Positions 45,526 to 54,593 of a DNA stretch of 64,000 nt are shown piece after piece. The stretch is taken from contig NZ_QXJP01000006.1 of assembly GCF_004115085.1 (NCBI RefSeq), forward strand, positions 124,001 through 188,000. The letters run 5' to 3'. This stretch comes from Longirhabdus pacifica (GTDB lineage: Bacteria > Bacillota > Bacilli > Paenibacillales > DSM-105158). The notes below the pieces were generated by a model that worked only from the letters and a program-made list of their open reading frames with translations, had not been told where the DNA came from and ran no database searches. Made by a program: the position numbers and the translations under genes. The number at the start of each line of letters is the position of its first letter. Position 1 is the first letter of the stretch.

Positions 45526-47709
45526 TTACTTTTGAAGTGGAACTTTATAGGTGGTATAACCTGTTCCGCCGAAGATGTCACTATAAACGTTGTTACGGAT
45601 GTATAGATGTTGATCTCTTATTTCTGTTTCTATTTCGATTTCTTCCCCATTCAGCATTGCCATCTTTTCATAAAGCACGTATTCTAACATTTGGTCATCT
45701 TTTTGTAACGTCACTTTCATTGTAGGTTCATCCCACTTCACTTCTACTCCGAGGGAATCGCTAGTAGCTCTTACAGGAATCATATCTTCACTTTCAAATG
45801 TTTCAAGATCATATTCCGCTGCAAAGGATTCAGATTTTGCAGAAGTTTCGAATGTTACAGTCACGTCTTCTTCAATTGAGGCAAATGTCCAGTTTCCATC
45901 CGCACTTGGGTTAATAGTTTCATTTTCAATAATGTAATTAATAATAATTTGACGATTTTCATCAGGAGAATCAATGACAACTTTGTCTTCGCTACCTAAG
46001 TTAGGAAAGCTTCCGCCACCGAATGCACGGTAGTTGTTCGTTGCTACGATAAATGATTGTTCTAAATCAATCGGTTTGCCATCGTATTGAAGATTGACAA
46101 TACGATTTGCTCCCTCATTAATGATTTCACCTGTGCTGTTGTCATATTTTGCAGGTTGAGTAATATCAATTTCGTACGTTACACCATCGATGACATCGAA
46201 ATTATACGTTGGGAATTTTTCATTTTTAATATGCTGCGGTGCTGTTGTGTTGACATCGATTTGATTAAATTGGCCTGCGGACATCTCTAGCCATTCTTTC
46301 ACTTCTGCTCCTGTGAGCATAACTGCTTTAAATGTGTTCGGATAAACGTATAAGTCTGCCACGTTTTTGACTGCGATTGTCCCTGCTTCCATGTCTGTAT
46401 AATTATTTGGATCTCTATAACCGGATTTAAACGGTGCAGCAGCAGACAATACAGGCATACCATCGTATTCTGTACCTTGAATATATTTCTCAGCGTACCA
46501 ACGTTGAGCGTTATTTACAATTTGAACCGACGGATCATCTTGTATAAGCGCAAAGAAACTGTTGATAGGTGCGGTCGTTGTACCTACTGGTCCTCTTATG
46601 TAAGTTAACGTATGCTCATGATCGTCTTTTAAAGCATCGATGATGTCCTGATCTGCATCAACTAAAGACCCTTCATTTCTGTCGTATATTGCAAGGTTTG
46701 TACTTTGACTGTCTACGACTACCCATTCCCCATCTACTTCTTCAAGTTTTAAGTCAATGATGCCTAGGTGATTTCCCCAGTACCCTGGCATGACAGAAGC
46801 AACTCCATTAATCGTGCCTTTTTCAATATTAACGCCTTCTACATCACTATATTCTTCACTTGGAAACAGACGATGAGAATGACCGAACAAAATGGCATCT
46901 ATGCCTTCTATTTTACTCAGATCTGCTACGGCATTTTCTGTATTCCCACTTATAGAAGATATACCAGAATGAGGAATGGCGACGATGATATCTGCACCTT
47001 CTTCTTTCATTTTAGGGATATACATTTCTGCGGTTTCTATCATACTTTTTGCAATGACTTGTCCTTCTAGGTTACTTTTATCCCAAGTCATAATTTGTGG
47101 AGGGACAAATCCGATGACACCTACATTTAAAATGACATCTTTACCGTGGCTATCTTGAAACGTTCTTTCTAAAATAATGTATGGATCATAGCGGTGAACG
47201 TCATTGGTAGGATCGTTGTCCCCGTCATCGTTGAACACGTTTGCGCTGACATAGGGGAAATTGGCTCCTTCTAATGCTCTTTCTAAAAATTCTAGTCCGT
47301 AATTAAATTCATGATTGCCGATGTTTCCTGCGTCGTATCCTAGCTCATTCATTGCTTTATATACAGGATGTATCTCACCTTGTTCTAACGTATCCACTTT
47401 AGCGACATAATCGCCCATTGGATTCCCTTGGATCAAATCTCCGTTGTCAAACAACATGCTGTTATTTACTTCTGCTCTTGCTTGTTTGATTAACGTAGCT
47501 GTTTTCACAAGACCATATTCATCTGTTGCTTCGTCTTTATAATAGTCGTAATTCAACACGTTCACATGGATGTCTGTTGTTTCCATAATTCTTAGGTTTA
47601 GCGTTGCGTCTTCTTCTGCAGCAAAAGATATTGGTGCGGTCGTTAATGATAGAGCAAGTAGAGATGAAACGATAGGTGTAATGAATTTTTTTTCTTTTTT
47701 TCGTGCCAT
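45526..47709 (-). CDS. Secreted 2',3'-cyclic-nucleotide phosphodiesterase/3'-nucleotidase
   Basis: A 727-residue secreted phosphoesterase. A signal peptide covers about 1-32 (ends SFAAE). The metallophosphoesterase domain has METTDIHVN, NGDLIQGNP, GNHEFNYG and FGHSHR. The nucleotidase C-domain has NNYRAFGGGSFP. The last 100 residues resemble a copper-amine-oxidase N-terminal-like domain (ESEDMIPVRATSDSLGVEV), a common surface-binding tail in Bacillus. It should hydrolyse 2',3'-cyclic nucleotides released from RNA and supply phosphate and nucleosides. ATG 47709 has GGGGGAAGGT before it; upstream codons lack a site and would spoil the signal peptide. It is the second such enzyme in the window. 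A cre-like site lies upstream. Confidence 0.9.
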   Translation of the reverse strand: MARKKEKKFITPIVSSLLALSLTTAPISFAAEEDATLNLRIMETTDIHVNVLNYDYYKDEATDEYGLVKTATLIKQARAEVNNSMLFDNGDLIQGNPMGDYVAKVDTLEQGEIHPVYKAMNELGYDAGNIGNHEFNYGLEFLERALEGANFPYVSANVFNDDGDNDPTNDVHRYDPYIILERTFQDSHGKDVILNVGVIGFVPPQIMTWDKSNLEGQVIAKSMIETAEMYIPKMKEEGADIIVAIPHSGISSISGNTENAVADLSKIEGIDAILFGHSHRLFPSEEYSDVEGVNIEKGTINGVASVMPGYWGNHLGIIDLKLEEVDGEWVVVDSQSTNLAIYDRNEGSLVDADQDIIDALKDDHEHTLTYIRGPVGTTTAPINSFFALIQDDPSVQIVNNAQRWYAEKYIQGTEYDGMPVLSAAAPFKSGYRDPNNYTDMEAGTIAVKNVADLYVYPNTFKAVMLTGAEVKEWLEMSAGQFNQIDVNTTAPQHIKNEKFPTYNFDVIDGVTYEIDITQPAKYDNSTGEIINEGANRIVNLQYDGKPIDLEQSFIVATNNYRAFGGGSFPNLGSEDKVVIDSPDENRQIIINYIIENETINPSADGNWTFASIEEDVTVTFETSAKSESFAAEYDLETFESEDMIPVRATSDSLGVEVKWDEPTMKVTLQKDDQMLEYVLYEKMAMLNGEEIEIETEIRDQHLYIRNNVYSDIFGGTGYTTYKVPLQK

Positions 47710-47816
47710 TTGTACCTTCCCCCAATTTAGTTGATAGATGATAGGTGTAGTGATATGTGTATTTCTATGGTATGACGTGTTATTCAACACAAAACATATC
47801 ATACTTTTTTATAAAA

Positions 47817-47830
47817 TGAAAGCGTTTTTA
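47817..47830. promoter_or_regulatory. cre-like site between the phosphodiesterase gene and mqnC
   Basis: TGAAAGCGTTTTTA matches 13 of 14 positions of the CcpA consensus. No consensus promoter for either gene is obvious around it. Confidence 0.45.
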
Positions 47831-47980
47831 TATTAATATTTACTTGTTAAACAATTCAAAGAATAACCTAACAAAAAATGTGATTTTCCATAAGATAATT
47901 ATGAACTTTATGCTGTTATGTCATGAAAAAGCCTCTCACATATGATAGGATATGAGTAGGATTAAAAGGGGGAAGTTCAT

Positions 47981-49114
47981 ATGAGCCATATCGATTCCAT
48001 TTTAGATAAAGCAATCAAAGGAAAGCGGTTGAGCATGGAGGATGGAATTGCTTTATTTGCTTCAAATGAGGTGGAGAAAATTGGTCATGCTGCTGATCAA
48101 GTGATGAAAAGGTTTCATCCTGATCCAGTTGCTACATTCGTCATAGGGAGAAATGTAAACTATACGAATGTATGTGATGTATATTGTCGTTTTTGTGCTT
48201 TTTATCGAGGGCCTGATTCAGATGAAGGGTATGTGCTTCCAAATGAAGTTATATATGAAAAAATTCAAGAGTTAGTCGATGTAGGTGGCACAGAATTATT
48301 AATGCAAGGTGGGGTAAATCCTAACTTACCATTCTCATATTATCTTGAATTATTAAAAGAGATTAAAAATAGATTTGATATCCATGTTCATTCTTTTTCT
48401 ACTGTGGAAATTAGAAAGATGAAAGAACTATCTGGTTTAGCTACGTATGAGGAAGTGTTTGCGGAGCTGAAAAAAGCGGGGCTTGACTCTCTTCCTGGTG
48501 CAGGTGCTGAAATGCTGGTCGATCGAATTAGAAATAAAATTAGTCGACTGAAAGGTTCTTGGCAAGAATGGATAGATATTATGAAAGCTGCACACCGAGC
48601 AGAGTTACACACCACGGCTACGATGGTTATTGGTTTCGGTGAAACGATGGAAGAAAGAGTGCTGCATTTAATGCGCATTCGTGATGCACAAGATGAGGTC
48701 ATCCAACAAAAATTAAATACGCCAGGATTTCTGGCATTTATTATTTGGACTTTCCAGCCAGACAATACCAATTTAAAAGCGGAGAAAGTATCCAATGAAG
48801 AATATTTGAAGACGTTAGCTATTAGTCGTTTGATGTTAGATAACATTCCTAACTTCCAAGCCTCATGGGTTACATTAGGACCAGAAATAGGGAAAAAATC
48901 TTTATCTTATGGTTGCAATGATTTTGGAAGTACCATGTTAGAAGAGAACGTGGTTTCCGCAGCAGCATGTACACATAAAGTGAACATTGAACTCATCTTA
49001 AAGTTAATACGTGAAGCTGGTAAAGTACCTGCGTTACGCAATACCCGATATGATATTCTAAAAACATACCAGCCTGATGATGGAGTAGAGAAGGATTTTA
49101 TCCTCCAAAACTAA
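47981..49114 (+). CDS. mqnC: Cyclic dehypoxanthine futalosine synthase (radical SAM)
   Basis: A 377-residue radical SAM enzyme of the futalosine menaquinone route, which closes the ring of dehypoxanthine futalosine. The cluster cysteines are C65, C69 and C72 (CDVYCRFC), preceded by NVNYTNV. LLMQGGVNP and the C-terminal SYGCNDFGSTMLEENV are family hallmarks. AAGGGGGAAG precedes the ATG. It stands alone; other mqn genes are not in the window. Many Bacillus species make menaquinone through the Men route instead. Confidence 0.92.
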   Translation: MSHIDSILDKAIKGKRLSMEDGIALFASNEVEKIGHAADQVMKRFHPDPVATFVIGRNVNYTNVCDVYCRFCAFYRGPDSDEGYVLPNEVIYEKIQELVDVGGTELLMQGGVNPNLPFSYYLELLKEIKNRFDIHVHSFSTVEIRKMKELSGLATYEEVFAELKKAGLDSLPGAGAEMLVDRIRNKISRLKGSWQEWIDIMKAAHRAELHTTATMVIGFGETMEERVLHLMRIRDAQDEVIQQKLNTPGFLAFIIWTFQPDNTNLKAEKVSNEEYLKTLAISRLMLDNIPNFQASWVTLGPEIGKKSLSYGCNDFGSTMLEENVVSAAACTHKVNIELILKLIREAGKVPALRNTRYDILKTYQPDDGVEKDFILQN

Positions 49115-49230
49115 AGCATGTATGTCATGCAAAAATAAAGTGGAGTAAGTCAGTAACTGTAAGACATGTGTGAGTAAGTAAACTTCCTCATTATAAGTTG
49201 TATGTATCCCAGTGTGAAAATGCAATGATA

Positions 49231-49272
49231 AAAATCTTCTGGCTGCACTCTAGTCAGTTGATTTTCTTTTTT
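49231..49272 (+). terminator. Terminator of mqnC
   Basis: AAAATC-tt-CTG (49231-49241) pairs with CAG-tt-GATTTT (49255-49265), followed by CTTTTTT. Confidence 0.65.
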
Positions 49273-49321
49273 ATGCTTTTTTCTAAAGAAATCATTTTCC
49301 ATGCTTACCATGCAATTCATC

Positions 49322-49351
49322 GTATATATGCTTTCTTAACCCCATATACTT
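49322..49351 (+). promoter_or_regulatory. Candidate sigma-E (mother-cell) promoter of ytxC
   Basis: ATA (49326-49328), 14 bases, CATATACTT (49343-49351) resembles the sigma-E pattern ATA-N(13-15)-CATACANT. This suits a gene named for sporulation. Confidence 0.45.
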
Positions 49352-49379
49352 TAAACAGGTAATGGAAAGGAGAAAGTGT

Positions 49380-50327
49380 ATGAAATTGATTTCGGTATTC
49401 ATTTATGAACCGTTTAAAGAGGAATGTGAGCAATTACTTCAACATATAAAACAATTGCAACAAGAAACATTACATACACATAAAATGAAATTGCATTGGG
49501 AAACGGAACAAATCGACCACCAACAACTTCATGTTACTTTTTATGCAAACGATCAGCATCATGTAGAACCGTTGTTGGATATTGTATTAGCTGGATTGGC
49601 TAAACATATTGTAGCTTTTTACGAACGTAATTTTATGTTGAAATTAATAAAGAAAAAATTGCATTATTTGTATGAGCAAACGATTCAAAATGTTTGTGAT
49701 TTTTGTTGGGATATCATGTATGAAAATGATTGTAGTGGAACAAATTACAGTACAATTGGCATGAGGGAAGATAAGTTAAAACAAGAGTTGTTGGTGTATA
49801 TTCAAAATGAAGATACGCTGCATTTGCCTGGTTCTGTATTTTTTCGTTTCCCTGACTATCGTGAAGAATTAAATGCATGCATTGACTATGCTGTGGATGA
49901 ATATATGATCGAACATCAATATCAGGAATTTATGACACTGTTAAAGTATTTTGTAGAAGTGCAAGAGAGTAAAATTCCGATTGCACACCTTATTCATCTA
50001 CAAAATTATGATTTCTTGTTGTTGGATGAACAGTTCCAGCCCATTAAAACGGATAAGATAGATAAATTTGTGATGGAAATGATAGATCAAGATTTAAATT
50101 ATGAAGATACGATTGTGAGCACATTAATAACCGTTTCTCCTCAAAAATTGTATATTCATACACTAGAACCAGAAATGCAAGCGATTAAAACGTTACAAAA
50201 AATATTTCAACAACGTTCTGTCATTCGAACTGATTTGCAGTTTATTGAACAGTTCCGACAGGCAGTACGAAATAAAACGAAATTAAAAGGCAATATGAAT
50301 GAAAATGGAGAAATATTTCTAAATTAG
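49380..50327 (+). CDS. ytxC: YtxC-like sporulation protein
   Basis: A 315-residue soluble protein matching the YtxC family, known from sporulating bacilli and lying next to thrS in B. subtilis. It has no enzyme motif; long amphipathic helices and many aromatic and His residues are visible (FYERNFMLKLIKKKLHYLY; FFRFPDYREELNACIDYAVD). Its biochemical role is unknown. ATG 49380 is preceded by GAAAGGAGAAAG; an ATG six codons upstream overlaps that site. A sigma-E-like promoter lies about 30 bases upstream. A UxuA-like gene separates it from thrS here. Confidence 0.8.
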   Translation: MKLISVFIYEPFKEECEQLLQHIKQLQQETLHTHKMKLHWETEQIDHQQLHVTFYANDQHHVEPLLDIVLAGLAKHIVAFYERNFMLKLIKKKLHYLYEQTIQNVCDFCWDIMYENDCSGTNYSTIGMREDKLKQELLVYIQNEDTLHLPGSVFFRFPDYREELNACIDYAVDEYMIEHQYQEFMTLLKYFVEVQESKIPIAHLIHLQNYDFLLLDEQFQPIKTDKIDKFVMEMIDQDLNYEDTIVSTLITVSPQKLYIHTLEPEMQAIKTLQKIFQQRSVIRTDLQFIEQFRQAVRNKTKLKGNMNENGEIFLN

Positions 50328-50428
50328 TTTAAGTGGAATAATTTAGTTTTTCGTGAATGCTTTTGCACTTTAAAAGACAGAAGTTTTTCATATTAAAAAA
50401 AGAAAAACATACAATTTTTATGTTATTA

Positions 50429-50478
50429 TTTCCAAAATAAGTATATAAATTGGATTAACTTATATACTGCTTTGGAAA
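50429..50478. other. Long inverted repeat between ytxC and the UxuA-like gene
   Basis: TTTCCAAA-ata-AGTATATAA (50429-50448) pairs with TTATATACT-gc-TTTGGAAA (50460-50478): 8 plus 9 base pairs round a small internal loop. No T run follows, so a simple terminator is unlikely. Confidence 0.6.
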
Positions 50479-50622
50479 TGTATTATATATTTATTCAATA
50501 AAATCAAAAGAAATTATTTAATTTTGAAGACATTATGTTAAAATGTTTTATGAAATACATTGTCATTTAGGGCTGTAATTTAATGTTTTTCTTCGTATAT
50601 AGAATATGGGGTGTAGTGAAAA

Positions 50623-51666
50623 TTGCAAATGTCTTTTCGTTGGTACGGTCCTGAAGATCAGATCACTTTAGAACAAATTAAACACGTTTCTAAAATAGAG
50701 GGAATCGTTACAACGGTGTATAATATTCCAGTCGGACAAGTGTGGACACAGGATAAAATTCATGAAGTAGTAACGCAAGTTATGGACAAAGGACTGGAAC
50801 TGAAAGTAATGGAAAATGTTCCTGTTCATGATCATATAAAATTGGGCGATGTATCGAAACGATTTTATATCGAAAATTATAAACAAACCATTCGAAATTT
50901 ATCGCAGTCAGGAATCAAAGTGATATGTTTTAACTTTATGCCTTTATTTGATTGGTCCCCTGTTTATTTCCACGGATTTGATCAAGATGAGTCCATTCAT
51001 TCCTTTTCCTATGATGAGCATATTTTAAAGGTGAAGATGCTGATCGATGGCAAATGGGATAAATGTGGATGGAAGATAAAGTATAGTAAACATGAAATAA
51101 CGCGATTGATGAAGGCGTATAAGCAGATGAAAGAGGGAGAGCTTCTAGACAATCTCATGTATTTTATAGAGGAGATTGTACCAGTAGCAGAACAAGAATC
51201 TGTCAAGTTAGCATTTAATCCTGATGACCATTTATACTCTATACTAGGTTTGCCTAGAGTCGTTCCTGATATGAAAACGTTGGAGTTTATTTTGAACCAA
51301 GTAGATAATCCTTATCTTGGTTTATCCCTATCTACAAAATCTTATGGAGCTACGCTGCAAAAAGATATTTTTTCTATTATAGAGTTGGCAAAACATAGAA
51401 TATATTACGTGCAAGCTTGCAATAAGTTAAAAGCGCAGAGTGGAATTCATACGCCTCCATCTCAACATTTAAAAGAAAATTTCATTAATACATTGAAAAT
51501 TTTAAAAAAACTAAAAGATGTTGGATTTGACGGACCAATCACACCAGAGTATCGCAGTATTGTTTTTGAAGAGTCGAAAAATGCACGATATGGTTTATAT
51601 GACAGAGCATTAGGCGCTACGTATTTAAACGGAATATTGGATAGTCTGTTTGAACGAAGTGTTTGA
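50623..51666 (+). CDS. Mannonate dehydratase (UxuA)-like protein lacking all metal ligands
   Basis: A 347-residue protein clearly homologous to UxuA over its whole length: FRWYG at the start, ENYKQTIRNLSQSGIKVICF, FNFMPLFDW, PDMKTLEF, and YGLYDRALGATYLNGI at the end. However, the four residues that hold the catalytic metal in UxuA are changed. IHPDDPP is FNPDDHL (N199), TLCTGS is SLSTKS (S237), the His of HIRNVK is Q264 (YVQACNK), and RPDHGR is TPEYRS (E309, Y310). The scaffold is kept while the active site is gone, so it is unlikely to dehydrate mannonate. The TTG start (GGGGTG at nine bases) gives the family's usual N-terminus MxMxFRWYG; ATG 50629 is the alternative. No uronate-pathway gene is nearby. 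Confidence 0.85.
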   Translation: MQMSFRWYGPEDQITLEQIKHVSKIEGIVTTVYNIPVGQVWTQDKIHEVVTQVMDKGLELKVMENVPVHDHIKLGDVSKRFYIENYKQTIRNLSQSGIKVICFNFMPLFDWSPVYFHGFDQDESIHSFSYDEHILKVKMLIDGKWDKCGWKIKYSKHEITRLMKAYKQMKEGELLDNLMYFIEEIVPVAEQESVKLAFNPDDHLYSILGLPRVVPDMKTLEFILNQVDNPYLGLSLSTKSYGATLQKDIFSIIELAKHRIYYVQACNKLKAQSGIHTPPSQHLKENFINTLKILKKLKDVGFDGPITPEYRSIVFEESKNARYGLYDRALGATYLNGILDSLFERSV

Positions 51667-51764
51667 TTGTGTTTGAATGAACACAAGAACAATGAACACA
51701 TAGAACTCTAAAAATGAAAAAACAAATATAAACCAATATGTTAACATATTTTAATGAAATTAAC

Positions 51765-51793
51765 TTGACCGTCCATCGAAAAAATCTTATAAT
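51765..51793 (+). promoter_or_regulatory. Promoter of the thrS T-box transcript
   Basis: TTGACC (51765-51770), 17 bases, TATAAT (51788-51793). Confidence 0.75.
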
Positions 51794-51799
51794 GTTTCA

Positions 51800-52119
51800 C
51801 AAGAAATCAAAAACATAACCATTAGTGATGATAAAGATACGGATTTATGAGTTTTGAAATGAATCAGAGAGGGAGAACTTGGCTGCAATTTTCCCCGTTT
51901 CAACATAAATTCACCACTTGGAGCTGTAATTGGGAAAAGGATAATGTGATATTTCACTTTATTCGCAGTATCAATTACCGGTGCATTCCCGTTATAGAAT
52001 GATGGAAGGACTCATGGTGCCACATTATTTTATGTTTTAAAATGGTGGTAATGTGAGTTGAACAAGGGTGGAACCACGACGACACACGCTCGTCCCTTTT
52101 AGGGATAGAGTGTTTTTTT
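51800..52119 (+). promoter_or_regulatory. T-box riboswitch leader of thrS
   Basis: The T-box AGGGTGGAACCACG lies at 52065-52078, followed by the terminator arms ACACGCTCGTCCC (from 52084) and AGGGATAGAGTGT, then seven T. A candidate specifier ACC (Thr) is in TTCACCACTTGG near 51912. The region 51667-51764 before it holds no gene. Confidence 0.9.
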
Positions 52120-52147
52120 ATGTGTAAAAAAGAAAGGATGAACAAAC

Positions 52148-54088
52148 ATGTCAATTGAACTTACATTTCCAAATGGAGCAAAAAAAGAAGTAGAGCAAAA
52201 CATTTCGGTTTTTGAAGTAGCTGGATCAATCAGCAAGAGTTTACAAAAAAGTGCAGTTGCAGGGAAAGTGAATGGCGAAGTTGTTGATTTGCAGCATACG
52301 CTGGTTCATGATGCAGCTATAGAAATTATCACGTTAGATAATGAAGAAGGGCTTGAAGTTTTACGCCATAGCAGTGCACATATTATGGCACAAGCGCTAA
52401 AAAGGATTTATGGAGCAGAAAATGTAAAGTTGGGTATTGGACCCGTTATTGAAGATGGTTTTTATTACGACATCGATATGGAACAATCCATTACAACAGA
52501 AGATTTACCCAAAATAGAAAAAGAAATGAACAAAATAATAAAAGAAAACCACAAAATCGTCCGTCGCGAAGTATCTCGTGAAGAAGCACTAAACATTTAC
52601 ACTGAAATAGACGATCACCTTAAGTTGGAATTGATCCATGAGCTTCCTGAAGGAGAAACAATCTCCATCTATGATCAAGGTGAATTTTTTGATTTGTGTA
52701 GAGGTCCACATTTGCCTTCAACTGGAAAAGTAAAAGCATTCAAATTGCTAAGTGTCGCTGGTGCGTACTGGCGGGGAGATGCTAAAAATAAAATGCTTCA
52801 GCGTATTTATGGAACTGCATTTGCTAAAAAACAGCACTTAGAGGAACATCTTCATTTACTAGAAGAAGCAAAGAAAAGAGATCATCGCAGACTGGGTAAA
52901 GATTTGAAAATTTTCACTTTCTCTCAAGAAGTAGGACAAGGATTGCCGCTGTGGCTGCCAAAAGGTGCAACACTTAGAAAAACATTAGAACGCTACATTG
53001 TAGATTTGGAAGGACGTTTAGGTTACGATCACGTCTACACTCCTGTGTTGGCTAGTACGGAGTTATATAAAATATCTGGTCACTGGGAACATTATCAGGA
53101 AGATATGTTTCCTACAATGGAAATGGACAATGAAGAGCTTGTTCTTCGTCCGATGAACTGTCCCCATCATATGATGATATTTAAATCAGACATGAGAAGT
53201 TATAGAGAACTTCCGATCCGTATTGCGGAATTAGGTACAATGCATCGTTATGAAATGTCAGGAGCATTGACAGGATTACATCGTGTTCGTGCCATGACAC
53301 TAAATGATGCACATATTTTCTGTAGACCAGATCAAATTAAAGAAGAGTTCAAGCGAGTAGTGAACTTGATTCAAGAGGTATATAAAGATTTTGGTATTGA
53401 AGATTATCGTTTCCGCCTTTCTTATCGTGATCCGCAAGATACGGAAAAGTATTTTCCAGATGATGAGATGTGGGAATTATCACAACGTATGTTGAAAGAA
53501 GTAGCAGACGAGTTAGAGATTCCATATTTTGAAGCAGAAGGAGAAGCAGCGTTTTACGGACCGAAGTTAGACGTGCAAATAAAGACAGTATTGAAAAAAG
53601 AAGAGACACTATCCACAGCGCAATTGGATTTCTTACTGCCTGAAAAATTTGAACTAGAATACATCGGTGAAGATGGTAACAAACATCGTCCTGTCGTGAT
53701 TCATCGCGGTATCATTAGTACGATGGAGCGTATGACAGCATTTCTACTAGAGAATTATGGCGGGGCACTTCCGACATGGCTTTCTCCAACACAAGCGAAA
53801 GTCGTACCTGTTTCTAACCATTATAATGATTATGCAGAGCAGGTAACAAAACAATTGCAAGATGCAGGTATTAGAGTAGAAGCAGATTATAGAAATGAGA
53901 AGTTAGGTTATAAAATTAGAGAAGCTCAGCTACAAAAAGTTCCATACATGTTTATCGTGGGAGAGAACGAGAAAAATAATGAAACGGTCTCTGTACGTAA
54001 ACGTGGTGAAGGGGATGTAGGAGAGCAGCCTGTATTGGCTATCATAGATCAGATCAATAAAGAAGTTGAAAACAAAATAACCAGCTAA
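52148..54088 (+). CDS. thrS: Threonyl-tRNA synthetase
   Basis: A 646-residue class II synthetase charging tRNA-Thr. The N-terminal TGS domain (1-60) comes first, then the editing domain with HSSAHIMAQ (near 76) and the distal [12 protein letters not shown]. The catalytic core has RPMNCPHHM (zinc Cys), ELGTMHRYE and the late [12 protein letters not shown]. An anticodon-binding domain ends the protein (about 540-646). Length is normal. AAAGGATG precedes the ATG. Expression is set by the T-box just upstream. It is followed directly by a triple repeat array. Confidence 0.96.
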   Translation: MSIELTFPNGAKKEVEQNISVFEVAGSISKSLQKSAVAGKVNGEVVDLQHTLVHDAAIEIITLDNEEGLEVLRHSSAHIMAQALKRIYGAENVKLGIGPVIEDGFYYDIDMEQSITTEDLPKIEKEMNKIIKENHKIVRREVSREEALNIYTEIDDHLKLELIHELPEGETISIYDQGEFFDLCRGPHLPSTGKVKAFKLLSVAGAYWRGDAKNKMLQRIYGTAFAKKQHLEEHLHLLEEAKKRDHRRLGKDLKIFTFSQEVGQGLPLWLPKGATLRKTLERYIVDLEGRLGYDHVYTPVLASTELYKISGHWEHYQEDMFPTMEMDNEELVLRPMNCPHHMMIFKSDMRSYRELPIRIAELGTMHRYEMSGALTGLHRVRAMTLNDAHIFCRPDQIKEEFKRVVNLIQEVYKDFGIEDYRFRLSYRDPQDTEKYFPDDEMWELSQRMLKEVADELEIPYFEAEGEAAFYGPKLDVQIKTVLKKEETLSTAQLDFLLPEKFELEYIGEDGNKHRPVVIHRGIISTMERMTAFLLENYGGALPTWLSPTQAKVVPVSNHYNDYAEQVTKQLQDAGIRVEADYRNEKLGYKIREAQLQKVPYMFIVGENEKNNETVSVRKRGEGDVGEQPVLAIIDQINKEVENKITS

Positions 54089-54106
54089 ATCATATAAGTA
54101 GAATAG

Positions 54107-54521
54107 AGGTAATAAGTTGCTTGAACAAGTTCATTCAACTTATCAATATAAGATGGAGAAAAAATAATCTAAAAGTATTACGCCTCAGAAGCCAGGCGTA
54201 AAGGTTGTGAAATTTCTCCATCTTATGTTTAGCGGTAATAAGTTAATTGAACAAGTTCACTCAACTTATCTAAGATGGAGAAAAAAAAATCTAAAAGTAT
54301 TACGCCTCAGAAGCCAGGCGTAAAGGTTGTGAAATTTCTCCATCTTATGTTTAGCGGTAATAAGTTGATTGAACAAGTTCACTCAACTTAATATAAGATG
54401 GAGAAATAATAAGATACAAGTATTACGCCTCAGAAGCCAGGCGTAAAGGTTGAGATATTGAAATTTCTCCATCTTATGAATATAGGTAATAAGTTGCTTG
54501 AACAAGTTCAATCAACTTATC
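54107..54521 (+). repeat. Tandem A-B-A-B-A-B-A array of the interspersed hairpin repeat
   Basis: Four A units start at 54108, 54234, 54356 and 54485 (GGTAATAAGTT, then TTGAACAAGTTCA and TCAACTTA, itself a hairpin). Three B units lie between them. Each B has outer arms ATAAGATGGAGAAA and TTTCTCCATCTTAT and an inner hairpin ACGCCT-N8-AGGCGT. The period is 122-129 bases. The array fills the gap between the convergent genes thrS and glpD. Confidence 0.95.
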
Positions 54522-54522
54522 T

Positions 54523-54570
54523 AAGCTCGTTTGTATTGAACCTGGCATGGACAGGTGTACAAACGAGCTT
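54523..54570. terminator. Terminator between thrS and glpD
   Basis: AAGCTCGTTTGTA (54523-54535) pairs perfectly with 54558-54570, with a small CCT/AGG hairpin in the loop. TATTTT follows on the plus strand. Confidence 0.7.
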
Positions 54571-54593
54571 TATTTTAAAGTGGTGTAAATGGT

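Noticed and set aside
54107-54521. CRISPR array
   Set aside because: The period is about 125 bases, the spacers are themselves repeated, and no cas gene is present.
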